64,000 nucleotides of DNA from Hypericibacter adhaerens (GTDB lineage: Bacteria; Pseudomonadota; Alphaproteobacteria; Dongiales; Dongiaceae). The stretch spans positions 2,259,001 through 2,323,000 of the forward strand of contig NZ_CP042582.1 of the NCBI RefSeq assembly GCF_008728835.1. The letters run 5' to 3'. Below the pieces are notes generated by a model. That model saw only the letters and a program-made list of their open reading frames with translations, had not been told where the DNA came from and ran no database searches. Below are positions 34,710 through 43,388 of the stretch, piece after piece (positions within the stretch are counted from its first letter, which is position 1; each line of letters begins with the position of its first letter). The position numbers were made by a program, and so were the translations under genes.

Positions 34710-36973
34710 CAGCGAAGCTGGCGCCGGAACGGTCGGTCCTGCCCGCCCGCGACTGGAACAGCTGGGACAGCGTCTATCCGGCGGAGTTCTGGCATCTCTC
34801 GAGCGGCATCAAGCTGGGAATCGCCGCCTATGCCGGCAGCCGCAATCTGTTCACGCGGTTCCCACCCGGCGCTGGCGTGACGCTGGGGCCGCGCCGGGTC
34901 GATGGCAGCCGGATGGCTCTGACCTTGCGCCATGCCGGTACCGAGATCGAGCTCACGATCGACAAGCCGGGCGATCACCTGCTGCGGGGCCGCTGGCGCG
35001 CACTCAAGCTCGGCGAATGGGGCCTGCGGTTCTGGCTGCTGCTCTGCCTGCGCTGGGAGCCACCCGGGGAACTCGACGCGGTCCCGTGGCGCTACCAGCC
35101 GCAGGCCGGCCATCTGCAAGCCGAACGCGACGGTGTCCATGCCATGGCGTTGGCGGAGCGCGTGCCGCTGATGACGACGTTCCATGGCCAGGCGGATGCG
35201 GCGGCGCGCGACGGTTTCGCGGCGCTCAAGCAAGAGCTGGAGGCCCACGGTTATTTCTACCTGGCGTCCCAGGCCCCGGGCGGCCGGTTCGCCGTGATGC
35301 GGTTCAATCTCGAGGAGATGCCGCAATGCCGCTTCGCCGTGGGCGTCGGCAGCGATGCCTCGATGCTGGCAAGCCGGTTGAGCCAGGCGGTAACAGGCGC
35401 GGCGTTGCCGGAGCCGGAGGAGGCGATGCAGACGGGCGCCTTCGCCGGTGCGCTCGATGCGGTGCGCGATGTGGTGGGCTGGAACAGCGTCTGGGACCCG
35501 ATCAACCGGCGGCCCTATACCAGTCTCAGCCGCAACTGGGTGGCGCAGAAGTTCGGCGGCTTCGGTGTCTGGCTCGACGACATCTTTTATCACGCGCTGA
35601 TGGCGGGTGCCTTCGACGGCGAGGTGGCGCGCGAGAATCTCGAGACGGTGCTGGCGGGATCGCAGCCCGCGGGCAATCTGCCCTGCCTCTTGACCGGGAA
35701 CGACGCCTGGGTCGACCGCTCGCAGCCGCCGATCGGCAGCTTCATCGTCTGGATGCTCTATCAGCGCCTGCGCGACCGGGGCTTGCTCACGCTGAGCTAT
35801 CGGCGCCTTCTCGCCAACCATGACTGGTGGTGGCGCTTGCGCGACGGCAATGGCGACGGGTTGATGGAGTACGGCACCTCGCCGGTGGGCGGCGGCCTTT
35901 ATCGCGGCACCAAGCTGGCGGCGAAGGACGAGTCGAGCATGGACAATTCGCCGACCCACGACGAGGCGACCTTCGATCCCGCGACGGGCACCCTCGATTG
36001 CGCCGATGTCGGGCTCAACAGCCTGCTGGCGCTCGATGGCGAGATGCTCGCGCTCATGGCGCGCGAGCTGGGCGAGGGGGCGGAGGCGGAACGGCTCGAT
36101 CGGCGCGCGGCCGACTTGCGCGAGCGCATCGCCGAGCGCCTCTGGGACCCGGCCCGCCAGGTCTTCGCCAACCGGCTCTGGTCGGGCGCCTTCGTGAAGA
36201 GCCTCGCTCCCACCAGCTTCTATCCGCTGATTGCCGGCGCGGCGCGCCGGGAACAGGCCGCCGCCATGGTCCGGTTGCTGCAGGATGTCCGCAAGTTCGG
36301 GGGAACCTGGCTGCTGCCATCGGTGACCCGCGACGACCCGGCTTTCGACGACAATGTCTATTGGCGCGGGCGCATCTGGCCGCCGCTGAATTTCCTGGTC
36401 TGGCACGGCCTGCGCCGATACGGCTTCGATCGCGAGGCCAGCGCACTCGCCGAGAATGGCTGGCGCCTGTTCCAGGGCGAATGGCACCGGCATCGCCGCT
36501 GCCCGGAGAACTTCAACGCGGTCACGGGCGAGGCGATGGATCAGCCCGACACGGATTCCTTCTATGGATGGGGCGCGCTGATGCCGTGGCTGGCCGCGGC
36601 CGAGACCGTCGATTTCAATCCCTGGCATGGCTGGGAGATCGCGCATGGCGGTCAACCGTTCCGCCACGGGCGCTTCCTCTCGCCGGCAGGCCCCGCGCTC
36701 TTGTCGGGGCAAGGCGGGGTTCTGACGCTGTCGGTGAAGGGCGAGCCCGTGTTCGAAACCAACCTGCAGGGCCGTATCGGCGAGATCGAGCTGGAGGCCG
36801 GCGCGATCCGTTTGACCCTGCCGCCGATCGCTCGGGAAGGCTCCTGGATCGAGTTTCCCGCTCGCGCGATCGCGAGCGCCACGCTCGATGGCCGTCCCGT
36901 CACCGCCGCGGGCCGGCGCATCGTGCTGCTGCCGACGCGTGCCGCCCAGCGCCTGGAGGTGGGGATCGCATGA
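34706..36973 (+). CDS. GH63-like (MGH1-type) glycoside hydrolase
   Basis: A 755-residue protein with an N-terminal beta-rich domain (to about 250) and a C-terminal alpha/alpha toroid. The segment ESSMDNSPTHDEATF (general-acid aspartate near residue 413), then VYWRGRIWPPLNFLVWHGLR and ENFNAVTGEAMDQPDTDSFY, are the marks of clan GH-G and GH63-type enzymes such as mannosylglycerate hydrolase. No signal peptide is evident, so it should act in the cytoplasm after import. It overlaps the genes on both sides by four bases. The sugar and aglycone are unknown; alpha-glucosides or glycosylglycerates are the family's usual targets. Confidence 0.86.
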   Translation: MTAKLAPERSVLPARDWNSWDSVYPAEFWHLSSGIKLGIAAYAGSRNLFTRFPPGAGVTLGPRRVDGSRMALTLRHAGTEIELTIDKPGDHLLRGRWRALKLGEWGLRFWLLLCLRWEPPGELDAVPWRYQPQAGHLQAERDGVHAMALAERVPLMTTFHGQADAAARDGFAALKQELEAHGYFYLASQAPGGRFAVMRFNLEEMPQCRFAVGVGSDASMLASRLSQAVTGAALPEPEEAMQTGAFAGALDAVRDVVGWNSVWDPINRRPYTSLSRNWVAQKFGGFGVWLDDIFYHALMAGAFDGEVARENLETVLAGSQPAGNLPCLLTGNDAWVDRSQPPIGSFIVWMLYQRLRDRGLLTLSYRRLLANHDWWWRLRDGNGDGLMEYGTSPVGGGLYRGTKLAAKDESSMDNSPTHDEATFDPATGTLDCADVGLNSLLALDGEMLALMARELGEGAEAERLDRRAADLRERIAERLWDPARQVFANRLWSGAFVKSLAPTSFYPLIAGAARREQAAAMVRLLQDVRKFGGTWLLPSVTRDDPAFDDNVYWRGRIWPPLNFLVWHGLRRYGFDREASALAENGWRLFQGEWHRHRRCPENFNAVTGEAMDQPDTDSFYGWGALMPWLAAAETVDFNPWHGWEIAHGGQPFRHGRFLSPAGPALLSGQGGVLTLSVKGEPVFETNLQGRIGEIELEAGAIRLTLPPIAREGSWIEFPARAIASATLDGRPVTAAGRRIVLLPTRAAQRLEVGIA

Positions 36974-37893
36974 TCCTCGTTTTCGGCTCGCTCAATGTCG
37001 ATCTGGTGGTGCCGGTTGTGCGCCTGCCGGTTGTGGGCGAGACGGTGCTCGGCGAGGGCTATCGCGTGGCGGCGGGAGGGAAGGGTGCCAACCAGGCGCT
37101 GGCGGCACGGCGCGCCGGCGCCGATGTGCGAATGGTCGGCGCGGTGGGGCGCGACGGCTTTGCGCCGGTGGCGCTCTACGATCTGGCCGAAGCCGGCGTC
37201 GATCTCGAGGGCGTGACGTCGGTCGATGCGCCGACGGGCGCGGCCTTCATCGGCGTCGATGCGGAAGGTCGCAACCAGATCCTGGTCGCATCGGGCGCCA
37301 ACCGGTTTGCCAGCGCCGAACAAGTGGAAGAGTCGTGGCTGCGGCCGCCGGGCCTGCTCCTGCTGCAGATGGAGGTGCCGCTGGCCGAGAACTGGGCGCT
37401 GCTGAAGCGCGCTCGCGCGGCTGGGCTGTCGACCATGCTCAATGTCGCGCCGGCGGGGCCCTTGCCCGAGGCGGTGCTGCCCTTGATCGACTGGCTTGTC
37501 GTCAACGAGGTCGAGGTGCTCGCCGTGGCCGCGGCGGCTGGACATCGCACCCAGGATCCGCAACGGGCGGGAAGGCTGCTGGCCGATGCCGGCGGGGCGG
37601 TCCTGGTCACCCTCGGCGCCAAGGGAGCCGTGGCGTTCGCGAAAGGAAAAGTCTGGCGGATCGAGGCCCTTCCTGTCGATCCCCTGGATACAACCGGCGC
37701 GGGTGACGCCTTTGTCGGGACCTTTGCCGCCGCGCTCGACTCGGGAAACGACCTCGCCTCCGCCATGGCGTGGGCGAGCGTTGCCGGCAGTCTGGCCTGT
37801 ACGGTGGCCGGTGCCCAACCCAGTCTGCCCGATCGAGCCGCGATCGTCGCGCGCATCGACGAGATTGCACCGGCACAATGCTTATCATGGTGA
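36970..37893 (+). CDS. PfkB-family sugar kinase, ribokinase-like
   Basis: A 307-residue PfkB kinase. The N-terminal motif is FGSLNVDLVVPV with the substrate-site GGKGANQALAARRAGA, and the ATP/catalytic motif near the end is DTTGAGDAFVGTFAAAL with the base aspartate. This is the ribokinase layout. The ATG at 36970 overlaps the glycosidase stop by four bases (ATGA), so the frame extension upstream within the glycosidase is not coding. It is the last gene of the operon and probably phosphorylates the sugar released by the glycosidase. Confidence 0.92.
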   Translation: MILVFGSLNVDLVVPVVRLPVVGETVLGEGYRVAAGGKGANQALAARRAGADVRMVGAVGRDGFAPVALYDLAEAGVDLEGVTSVDAPTGAAFIGVDAEGRNQILVASGANRFASAEQVEESWLRPPGLLLLQMEVPLAENWALLKRARAAGLSTMLNVAPAGPLPEAVLPLIDWLVVNEVEVLAVAAAAGHRTQDPQRAGRLLADAGGAVLVTLGAKGAVAFAKGKVWRIEALPVDPLDTTGAGDAFVGTFAAALDSGNDLASAMAWASVAGSLACTVAGAQPSLPDRAAIVARIDEIAPAQCLSW

Positions 37894-38065
37894 AGTAGGG
37901 GCGCTTGGCCGCGACCGTCAAGGCCTATCCGCGTGAATTGTTTGAGCAGAGTTTGCGTTTTGTTGTCTTCTCGTGACCATGGCTCGGGCTATCATTGCCC
38001 ATCGCCGCGAAGGCCCATCGCTTCTAACAACCGGTCAAGGCGAGCCGTCATTTCATCTGGTTTCC

Positions 38066-39235
38066 GTGACACAGTCACTCCGTCCGATTCCCTTCATTGA
38101 TCTTCAAACGCAACGTGCCCGGCTCGGGCGGCGAATCGAGGAGCGTATCGAGCGCGTGCTCGCGCACGGCGCCTTCGTCATGGGGCCGGAGGTGCTCGAG
38201 CTCGAGCAACAGCTCGCCGGCTTCACCGGCGCGCGCCATTGCATCTCCTGCGCCAACGGTACCGACGCCTTGCAGATGGCGCTGCGCGCCCGCGAGATCG
38301 GGCCCGGCGATGCGGTCATCGTCCCGGCCTTCACCTTCGTGGCCGCGGCCGAGACGGTGTCGCTGGTGGGCGCGACGCCGGTGTTCGCCGATGTCCGCGA
38401 AGAGGATTTCAATCTCGATCCCGAGAGCATCCGGCCCGCGCTGGCGGCGGCCCGGGCCGCCGGATTGCGGCCGGCCGGAATCATCGCCGTCGATTTGTTC
38501 GGTCAGCCCGCCGACTATGGCCGGCTCGAGGCGATCGCCGAGGAGGAGGGACTCTTTCTCATCGCGGACGCGGCCCAGAGTTTCGGCAGCGCTCTCGACG
38601 GAAAGCGCGCCGGCCGCTTCGGCCATGTGACCGCCACAAGCTTCTTCCCGTCCAAGCCTCTCGGTTGCTACGGCGACGGCGGCGCGCTGTTCACCGACGA
38701 TGACGAACTGGCCGCGATCCTGCGCAGCCTGCGGCAGCATGGGCAGGGCGAGGATCGCTACGACCACCAGCGCGTGGGCATCAATGGCCGGCTCGACAGC
38801 ATCCAGGCGGCGGTGCTGCTGGCGAAGCTGGAGACGTTCGGCGAAGAGATCGTCGCCCGCCAGGAGGTCGCCGACGAATATGGCCGGGCCCTATCTGCTG
38901 TCGCGGCCGTACCGGTTTTACGAACCGGCGCGTCCTCGGTCTGGGCCCAATATACGATCCGCGTTCTCGAGCGCGATCGCGTCGCGGCGGCGTTGAAGGC
39001 GGACGGGATCCCGACCGCGATTCACTATCCGCGGCCCCTGCATCATCAGCCGGCCTACGCGGGTTCGCCCATTGCGGCGACCGGACTGGCGCGCAGCGAA
39101 AGACTGGCAGGCGAGGTGCTCAGCCTGCCGATGCATGCCTATCTGGATCTCGCGACGCAGGATCACATCGTGGCGTCGCTGCACAGGGCGGTGGGCGGCA
39201 CCGGCCTGGGCCGGGCCGCATCGGGCTATCGCTAG
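38066..39235 (+). CDS. DegT/DnrJ/EryC1 sugar aminotransferase
   Basis: A PLP-dependent aminotransferase of nucleotide-sugar pathways, about 389 residues from the GTG at 38066. The first conserved segment is PIPFIDLQTQRARL; the PLP site carries ADAAQSFGSALDGKRAG, and the Schiff-base lysine lies in SFFPSKPLGCYGDGGALF. The C-terminal region has PTAIHYPRPLHHQPAY. The start is not settled: the frame stays open to 37973 and neither GTG has a clear ribosome site. WbpE-like enzymes of this family make amino sugars for O-antigen or exopolysaccharide, which agrees with the surface-related genes at 49-54 kb. Confidence 0.88.
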   Translation: MTQSLRPIPFIDLQTQRARLGRRIEERIERVLAHGAFVMGPEVLELEQQLAGFTGARHCISCANGTDALQMALRAREIGPGDAVIVPAFTFVAAAETVSLVGATPVFADVREEDFNLDPESIRPALAAARAAGLRPAGIIAVDLFGQPADYGRLEAIAEEEGLFLIADAAQSFGSALDGKRAGRFGHVTATSFFPSKPLGCYGDGGALFTDDDELAAILRSLRQHGQGEDRYDHQRVGINGRLDSIQAAVLLAKLETFGEEIVARQEVADEYGRALSAVAAVPVLRTGASSVWAQYTIRVLERDRVAAALKADGIPTAIHYPRPLHHQPAYAGSPIAATGLARSERLAGEVLSLPMHAYLDLATQDHIVASLHRAVGGTGLGRAASGYR

Positions 39236-39260
39236 GCCGCCGTTCCTAGACCCGTTTCGC

Positions 39261-39542
39261 CTAGATCAGGCCGGCGCCTTCTTCGTCGGCCGAGAACATG
39301 CCCGTGATCGGCGCCAGCGACGAGCGCAGCTTCTTGCGCCGGACGATCTTCTCCTGCGCCGCCTGCGGGAAGTCCGTCAGCAGGACGATCCGCTTCGCCA
39401 TCAGGATGTCGATGAGGTCTTCATAGACGCGGATCATCTCCAGGTCGGAGCGATCGAACTCGCCGCGCAGGGCCTGGGCGGAGCCTTCGGGGGCGATGCC
39501 CGTCAGCCTGACGATGGAGGTGTTCTTGTCGGCGTCCTTCAT
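39261..39542 (-). CDS. Conserved hypothetical protein, 93 aa
   Basis: A 93-residue cytoplasmic-type protein with no recognisable domain. The ATG at 39542 follows AAGGAGATCGCCGCAC, a good ribosome site, and the codon use is normal. The middle carries EFDRSDLEMIRVYEDLIDIL and KRIVLLTDFPQAAQEKIVRR, predicted helices with a regular charge pattern. It is convergent with the DegT gene and divergent from the RHH-PAS gene. No function is assigned. Confidence 0.72.
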   Translation of the reverse strand: MKDADKNTSIVRLTGIAPEGSAQALRGEFDRSDLEMIRVYEDLIDILMAKRIVLLTDFPQAAQEKIVRRKKLRSSLAPITGMFSADEEGAGLI

Positions 39543-39683
39543 GTGCGGCGATCTCCTTGTGAGGCGCGCATATTAGCAGGACCGTGTCGTTAACATTTCA
39601 CCAACCAGCAGTACGGGCAGTACCGCTTTCCAACTGACAGGAAAGAAACCGCACACTATGATGTGGGCCTTGTCGAGGGGCCC

Positions 39684-40283
39684 ATGCGACATCGAATTGT
39701 TCAATTTGAAGGCCGGCGCTATTCCGTGAAGCTCGAGCCGATCTGGTGGGAGCGGCTCGAGGACCTGTCGCAGCAGCAGGGCTTGCGGCTCAATCAGCTC
39801 ATCGGCCATGTCGCGCGCGGCGCCACGGAAGAGGTCAATCTCACCGCGGCGATCAGATCCTACTGCCTTTCCAAGACATTGGAGCAGTTAAATCGAGTTG
39901 AGGGCGAGCTGGAGGAGCGCAGCCTGACCAACCAGGGGGTGCCCCTGGGCCTGATCGTCGATGCCTGCCCGAGCCCGACCCTGATGGTCTCCCACAACCA
40001 GTCGATCCAACGCGCCAACCAGGCGGCCGTGCAATGGCTGGGCGTCGACGCGACCGCCCTCATCGGCCGCATGATCGGCCACTACATCCAGATTAAATCT
40101 CAGATACCGCTGGATAAAATATTGCAGGAATTTGAGAATGGGGCGCACCACGTCTACCAGGGGCGGATCGTGTATCTGCGCCCGGGGCGGGTGGTGACGG
40201 CGCGGGCCAATATCTGCCCGGGGGTGATCGACCCGGTCGGGGGGTCCTCCTTCCTCATCCTGGTCGACCGGGGACCTGGTTAA
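39684..40283 (+). CDS. RHH_4 DNA-binding domain joined to a PAS-like domain
   Basis: A 199-residue protein. Residues 1-70 match the PF13467 ribbon-helix-helix pattern (VKLEPIWWERLEDLSQQQGL, LNQLIGHVARGATEE, NLTAAIRSYCLSKTLEQL). After a short coiled-coil linker, residues about 90-195 look like a PAS fold (LIVDACPSPTLMVSHNQSIQ, RANQAAVQWLGVDATALIGR, SSFLILVDRG). The ATG at 39684 follows GAGGGGCCC; GTG 39663 is seven codons upstream. This layout would make a one-component regulator sensing a ligand, redox state or a partner. It lies upstream of the small secreted-type protein and the type I secretion genes. Confidence 0.75.
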   Translation: MRHRIVQFEGRRYSVKLEPIWWERLEDLSQQQGLRLNQLIGHVARGATEEVNLTAAIRSYCLSKTLEQLNRVEGELEERSLTNQGVPLGLIVDACPSPTLMVSHNQSIQRANQAAVQWLGVDATALIGRMIGHYIQIKSQIPLDKILQEFENGAHHVYQGRIVYLRPGRVVTARANICPGVIDPVGGSSFLILVDRGPG

Positions 40284-40464
40284 CGGCCCCGGCACGGGAC
40301 CTGTCCCCGCGGCTAAGTCCCCGGCAGGGCTGCCAGATGCGACAAATTTGCGCTAAATTCTGTTGAAACCCGCTCCCCTCTCCCTTAGGATTTAATGACG
40401 TGTAAACCCTAAACGCCTTTTCAGGATTCTTGCGCCTGAGGAGGAGAGCAGGGGACAGGAGCGG

Positions 40465-40797
40465 ATGGTCATGACTATCGTCGATGACAGCGGCGATCTG
40501 AAACTCACCGCGGCGCCCACGGCGCCGGCGGCGGGTCCCGATGCCGACCACATCACGCTCTCCCTCAACGATCTGCTGCCCGACGCCAATGGCGAGATCG
40601 TGGTGGTGAGCCCGCAGGGCCAGCTGCATCTGAACATCGTGACCGATCTTCAGATCTCCGAGAGCGGCATCGCGGACAGCCATCTCACCGCCGACGGTAC
40701 CGACGTCAACGGGCTTTCGTTCTTTACGTTCGAAGGCGGGATGCGTCTGTATTACTCGCCGGAAGTCGAGATCACGATCGCAACCCACGCCGGTTGA
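40465..40797 (+). CDS. Small acidic protein of unknown function next to type I secretion genes
   Basis: A 110-residue acidic protein, predicted all-beta after a flexible Ala/Pro-rich start. Recognisable segments are DDSGDLKLTAAPTAPAAG, HITLSLNDLLPDANGEIVVV, SPQGQLHLNIVTDLQI and FFTFEGGMRLYYSPEVEITI. There is no signal peptide, no cysteine and no GGxGxD repeat, so it is not a standard RTX substrate, but the composition is like adhesin modules. The ATG at 40465 has a GGACAGGAGCGG site. It is 393 bp upstream of the secretion ATPase gene. A type I secretion cargo or accessory role is a reasonable guess. Confidence 0.65.
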   Translation: MVMTIVDDSGDLKLTAAPTAPAAGPDADHITLSLNDLLPDANGEIVVVSPQGQLHLNIVTDLQISESGIADSHLTADGTDVNGLSFFTFEGGMRLYYSPEVEITIATHAG

Positions 40798-41190
40798 TCT
40801 CAGGGGACGTTCCCGCTTGCGGGAAGTACCGGGCTTTCTCTTCCGTTTTCATGGCGCGGCAGCGATGTTTCATCGCGGGCCTTCTTTCTGCTGACCGCCC
40901 GCGATGCCGACGAGGCGCCGTAGCGGGGTATGACGGGAATGTAATCTTGTCCGGCCCTTGCTGGCGCAACCCGCGACAAAGGCCCGGGCGGGCTCGTCGG
41001 ATTGCCATTGTTTTACGCTAGTGCCTTAGGGCGGCTGCCGAATTCTCGGGCCGGGACCGATCTCCCTTCCGCGAGGGCGGCAACTCCGATATAAGGCTGC
41101 GCTCTTGTCGGCCACAGAGCGGTCACAATTAACGATAATCTAAGACGCGACCGGCAGATTGGGGCGACCAGTAAAACAAGGATAGTTCAG
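40798..41190. other. 393-bp region upstream of the type I secretion operon
   Basis: No convincing gene. It holds a hairpin at 40810-40825 (TTCCCGC, TT, GCGGGAA) followed by a loosely T-rich stretch, and an AT-rich section near 41125-41180 with TTAACGATAAT that may be the promoter region of the operon. The start at 41191 has no strong Shine-Dalgarno match beyond GATAG. Confidence 0.5.
40810..40850 (+). terminator. Possible terminator after the 110-aa gene
   Basis: A perfect 7-bp stem with a two-base loop at 40810-40825 is followed by GGGCTTTCTCTTCCGTTTTC. The stem is short and the T run broken, so activity is uncertain. Confidence 0.35.
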
Positions 41191-43368
41191 ATGGATTCGG
41201 CGGTTCAGAAAGCCCCAGAAGCGGCCGTGCCTGTCGAGTATTCGGGCCCGGTTGAACGCGACGATCCTCTCCTCCAGACCCTCGTCATCCTGTCGCGCCT
41301 CTATGGTGCACCGCGGTCTCCCGCCGCCCTGGCCGCCGGCCTTCCCGTCGCCGCCGGCGGGCTGACGCCGCCCCTGTTCCTGAAGGCCGCCGAGCGCATC
41401 GGGCTTGCCGCCAACGTTTCCAAGCGCGCGCTGCCGTCGATCCCGGACCTGGCGCTGCCTTGCGTTCTGCTGCTGAAGGACAAGCAGGCCTGCGTGCTGC
41501 TGCGCCGAGACGGCGAGTTCGCCGAAATCGTCACCACCGACAACATCGACGGCAGCAAGCGCGTCTCGATCGCGACGCTCGAGGATCTCTACAGCGGCAG
41601 CTGCATCATCGCGCGCCCGAAGATCCGTCTCGACGCGCGCTCCGGCGACATTTCGATCGAGCAGCAGGGCAGCTGGTTCTGGGGCTCGGTGCGCGGCTTC
41701 TCGACGATCTATGTCGAGGTGATCATCGCCTCGCTGCTGCTGAACATCTTTGCCGTGATCTCGCCGGTCTTCGTGATGTCGGTCTATAACCGCGTCGTCC
41801 CGAACCGCGCCTTCGACACCCTGTGGGTGCTGGCGATCGGCGTCTCCGCGGCCTACTGCTTCGATTTCATCATGCGCACGCTGCGCGGCTACTTCCTCGA
41901 GCGCACGGGCAAGGCGCTGGATCGCCAGATCTCGGCGCGCATCTTCGGCCAGGTCCTCGGCATCCGCATGGATTCGGCGCCGCAGTCCTCGGGTGCCTTC
42001 GCCAACTACATCCAGGGCTTCGAGCCGCTGCGCGATTTCTTCACCTCCGCCTCGCTCGCCGCCATCGTCGACCTGCCGTTCCTGTTCCTCTTCATCTTCG
42101 TGATCTCGCTCATCGCGGGCCCCATCGCCATCGTGCCGCTGGTCATGATCCCGGTGGTGATCGCGGTCAGCATGATGGTGCAGATCCCGATGCGCAAAGC
42201 GTCGGAGAAGGCCTATCGCCAGGGCGCGCAGAAACATGCGGTCCTGGTCGAGACGATCGCGGGCCTGGACACGATCAAGGTGGCGTCGGCCGAAGGCCAC
42301 CGCCAGCGCGACTGGGACGGGTTCGTCGACGCGCTGGCCACGACCTCGACCAAGGCGCGGTTCTGGTCGGCGATCTCGGTCAATTTCGTCTCGCTCTCGC
42401 TGCAGTTCACCACGCTGGCCACGATCATCTGGGGCGTCTACCGCACCGCCGAGGGCGAGATGACCATGGGCGCCATGGTGGCGACCTCGATGCTGGTCGG
42501 CCGCGCCATGGCGCCGCTCGGCCAGATCGCCGGCATGATGGTGCGCCTCAACCAGTCCTGGAGCTCGCTCAAGGGCCTCAACAAGCTGATGACCCTCCCG
42601 GTCGAGCGGCCGCTGGGCAAGGACTTCCTGCGCCGCCCGCATGTCGAGGGCGCGGTCGAGTTCCGCGACGTCTCGTTCCGCTATCCGGGGCAGGAAACCA
42701 AGGCGCTGGATTCCATCTCCTTCAAGATCCAGCCGGGCGAACGCGTCGCCATCGTCGGGCGCATCGGCTCGGGCAAGACCACGATCGAGCGGCTGGTGAT
42801 GGGCCTGTTCGAGCCGGAAGAGGGCGCGGTGCTGATCGACGGCACCGACATCCGCCAGCTCGATCCCGCCGACCTGCGCCGCAACATCGGCTGCGTGCTG
42901 CAGGACGCGCATCTCTTCTTCGGCTCGGTGAAGGACAATATCGGCATCGGCGCGCCCTATGTGGACGAGGCCTCGGTGCTGCGGGCGGCCACCGTCGCCG
43001 GCGTGGACGAGTTCGTGCGCAGCCATCCGCATGGCTATGACATGCAGGTCGGCGAGAACGGCCGCTATCTCTCGGGCGGCCAGCGCCAGGCGATCGCGAT
43101 CGCCCGCTCGCTCCTGATGAATCCGACCGTGCTGGTCTTCGACGAGCCGACCAGCCACATGGACAACAGCACCGAGACCACCTTCAAGAACCGCTTGCAG
43201 CAGATCCTGCCCGGCAAGACCCTGCTGCTGGTCACCCACCGCAACTCCATGCTCTCGCTGGTCGACCGCCTCATCGTGATCGACGGCGGCAAGGTCGTGG
43301 CCGACGGTCCGAAGGCCGGCGTGCTCGATGCGTTGATGAAGGGCCGCGTCAAGGCCGCCGAAGGCTGA
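41191..43368 (+). CDS. Type I secretion ABC transporter with degenerate C39-like domain (LapB-like)
   Basis: A 725-residue inner-membrane ABC exporter. Residues 1-140 are a C39-peptidase-like domain without the catalytic cysteine (the sequence begins DPLLQTLVILSRLYGAPRSP and continues LPSIPDLALPCVLLL), so it should bind rather than cut substrate, as in LapB/HlyB-type exporters. Six helices follow to about 450. The ATPase has GRIGSGKTTIERLVMGL (Walker A), LSGGQRQAIAIARSL (signature) and VLVFDEPTSHMD (Walker B). It is the first of a three-gene system with HlyD and TolC. The secreted protein is not in the window. Confidence 0.92.
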   Translation: MDSAVQKAPEAAVPVEYSGPVERDDPLLQTLVILSRLYGAPRSPAALAAGLPVAAGGLTPPLFLKAAERIGLAANVSKRALPSIPDLALPCVLLLKDKQACVLLRRDGEFAEIVTTDNIDGSKRVSIATLEDLYSGSCIIARPKIRLDARSGDISIEQQGSWFWGSVRGFSTIYVEVIIASLLLNIFAVISPVFVMSVYNRVVPNRAFDTLWVLAIGVSAAYCFDFIMRTLRGYFLERTGKALDRQISARIFGQVLGIRMDSAPQSSGAFANYIQGFEPLRDFFTSASLAAIVDLPFLFLFIFVISLIAGPIAIVPLVMIPVVIAVSMMVQIPMRKASEKAYRQGAQKHAVLVETIAGLDTIKVASAEGHRQRDWDGFVDALATTSTKARFWSAISVNFVSLSLQFTTLATIIWGVYRTAEGEMTMGAMVATSMLVGRAMAPLGQIAGMMVRLNQSWSSLKGLNKLMTLPVERPLGKDFLRRPHVEGAVEFRDVSFRYPGQETKALDSISFKIQPGERVAIVGRIGSGKTTIERLVMGLFEPEEGAVLIDGTDIRQLDPADLRRNIGCVLQDAHLFFGSVKDNIGIGAPYVDEASVLRAATVAGVDEFVRSHPHGYDMQVGENGRYLSGGQRQAIAIARSLLMNPTVLVFDEPTSHMDNSTETTFKNRLQQILPGKTLLLVTHRNSMLSLVDRLIVIDGGKVVADGPKAGVLDALMKGRVKAAEG

Positions 43369-43388
43369 GATCCGAAGGGAATATCAAG

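Noticed and set aside
40794-41021. A 75-codon frame between the 110-aa gene and the secretion ATPase
   Set aside because: It has no ribosome site, starts inside the previous gene's stop region and is Arg-rich without domain features.
41140-43239. A 699-codon open frame antisense to the type I secretion ATPase
   Set aside because: Its translation is mostly Asp, His, Arg and Gln repeats that mirror codons of the exporter, whose own motifs are clear.
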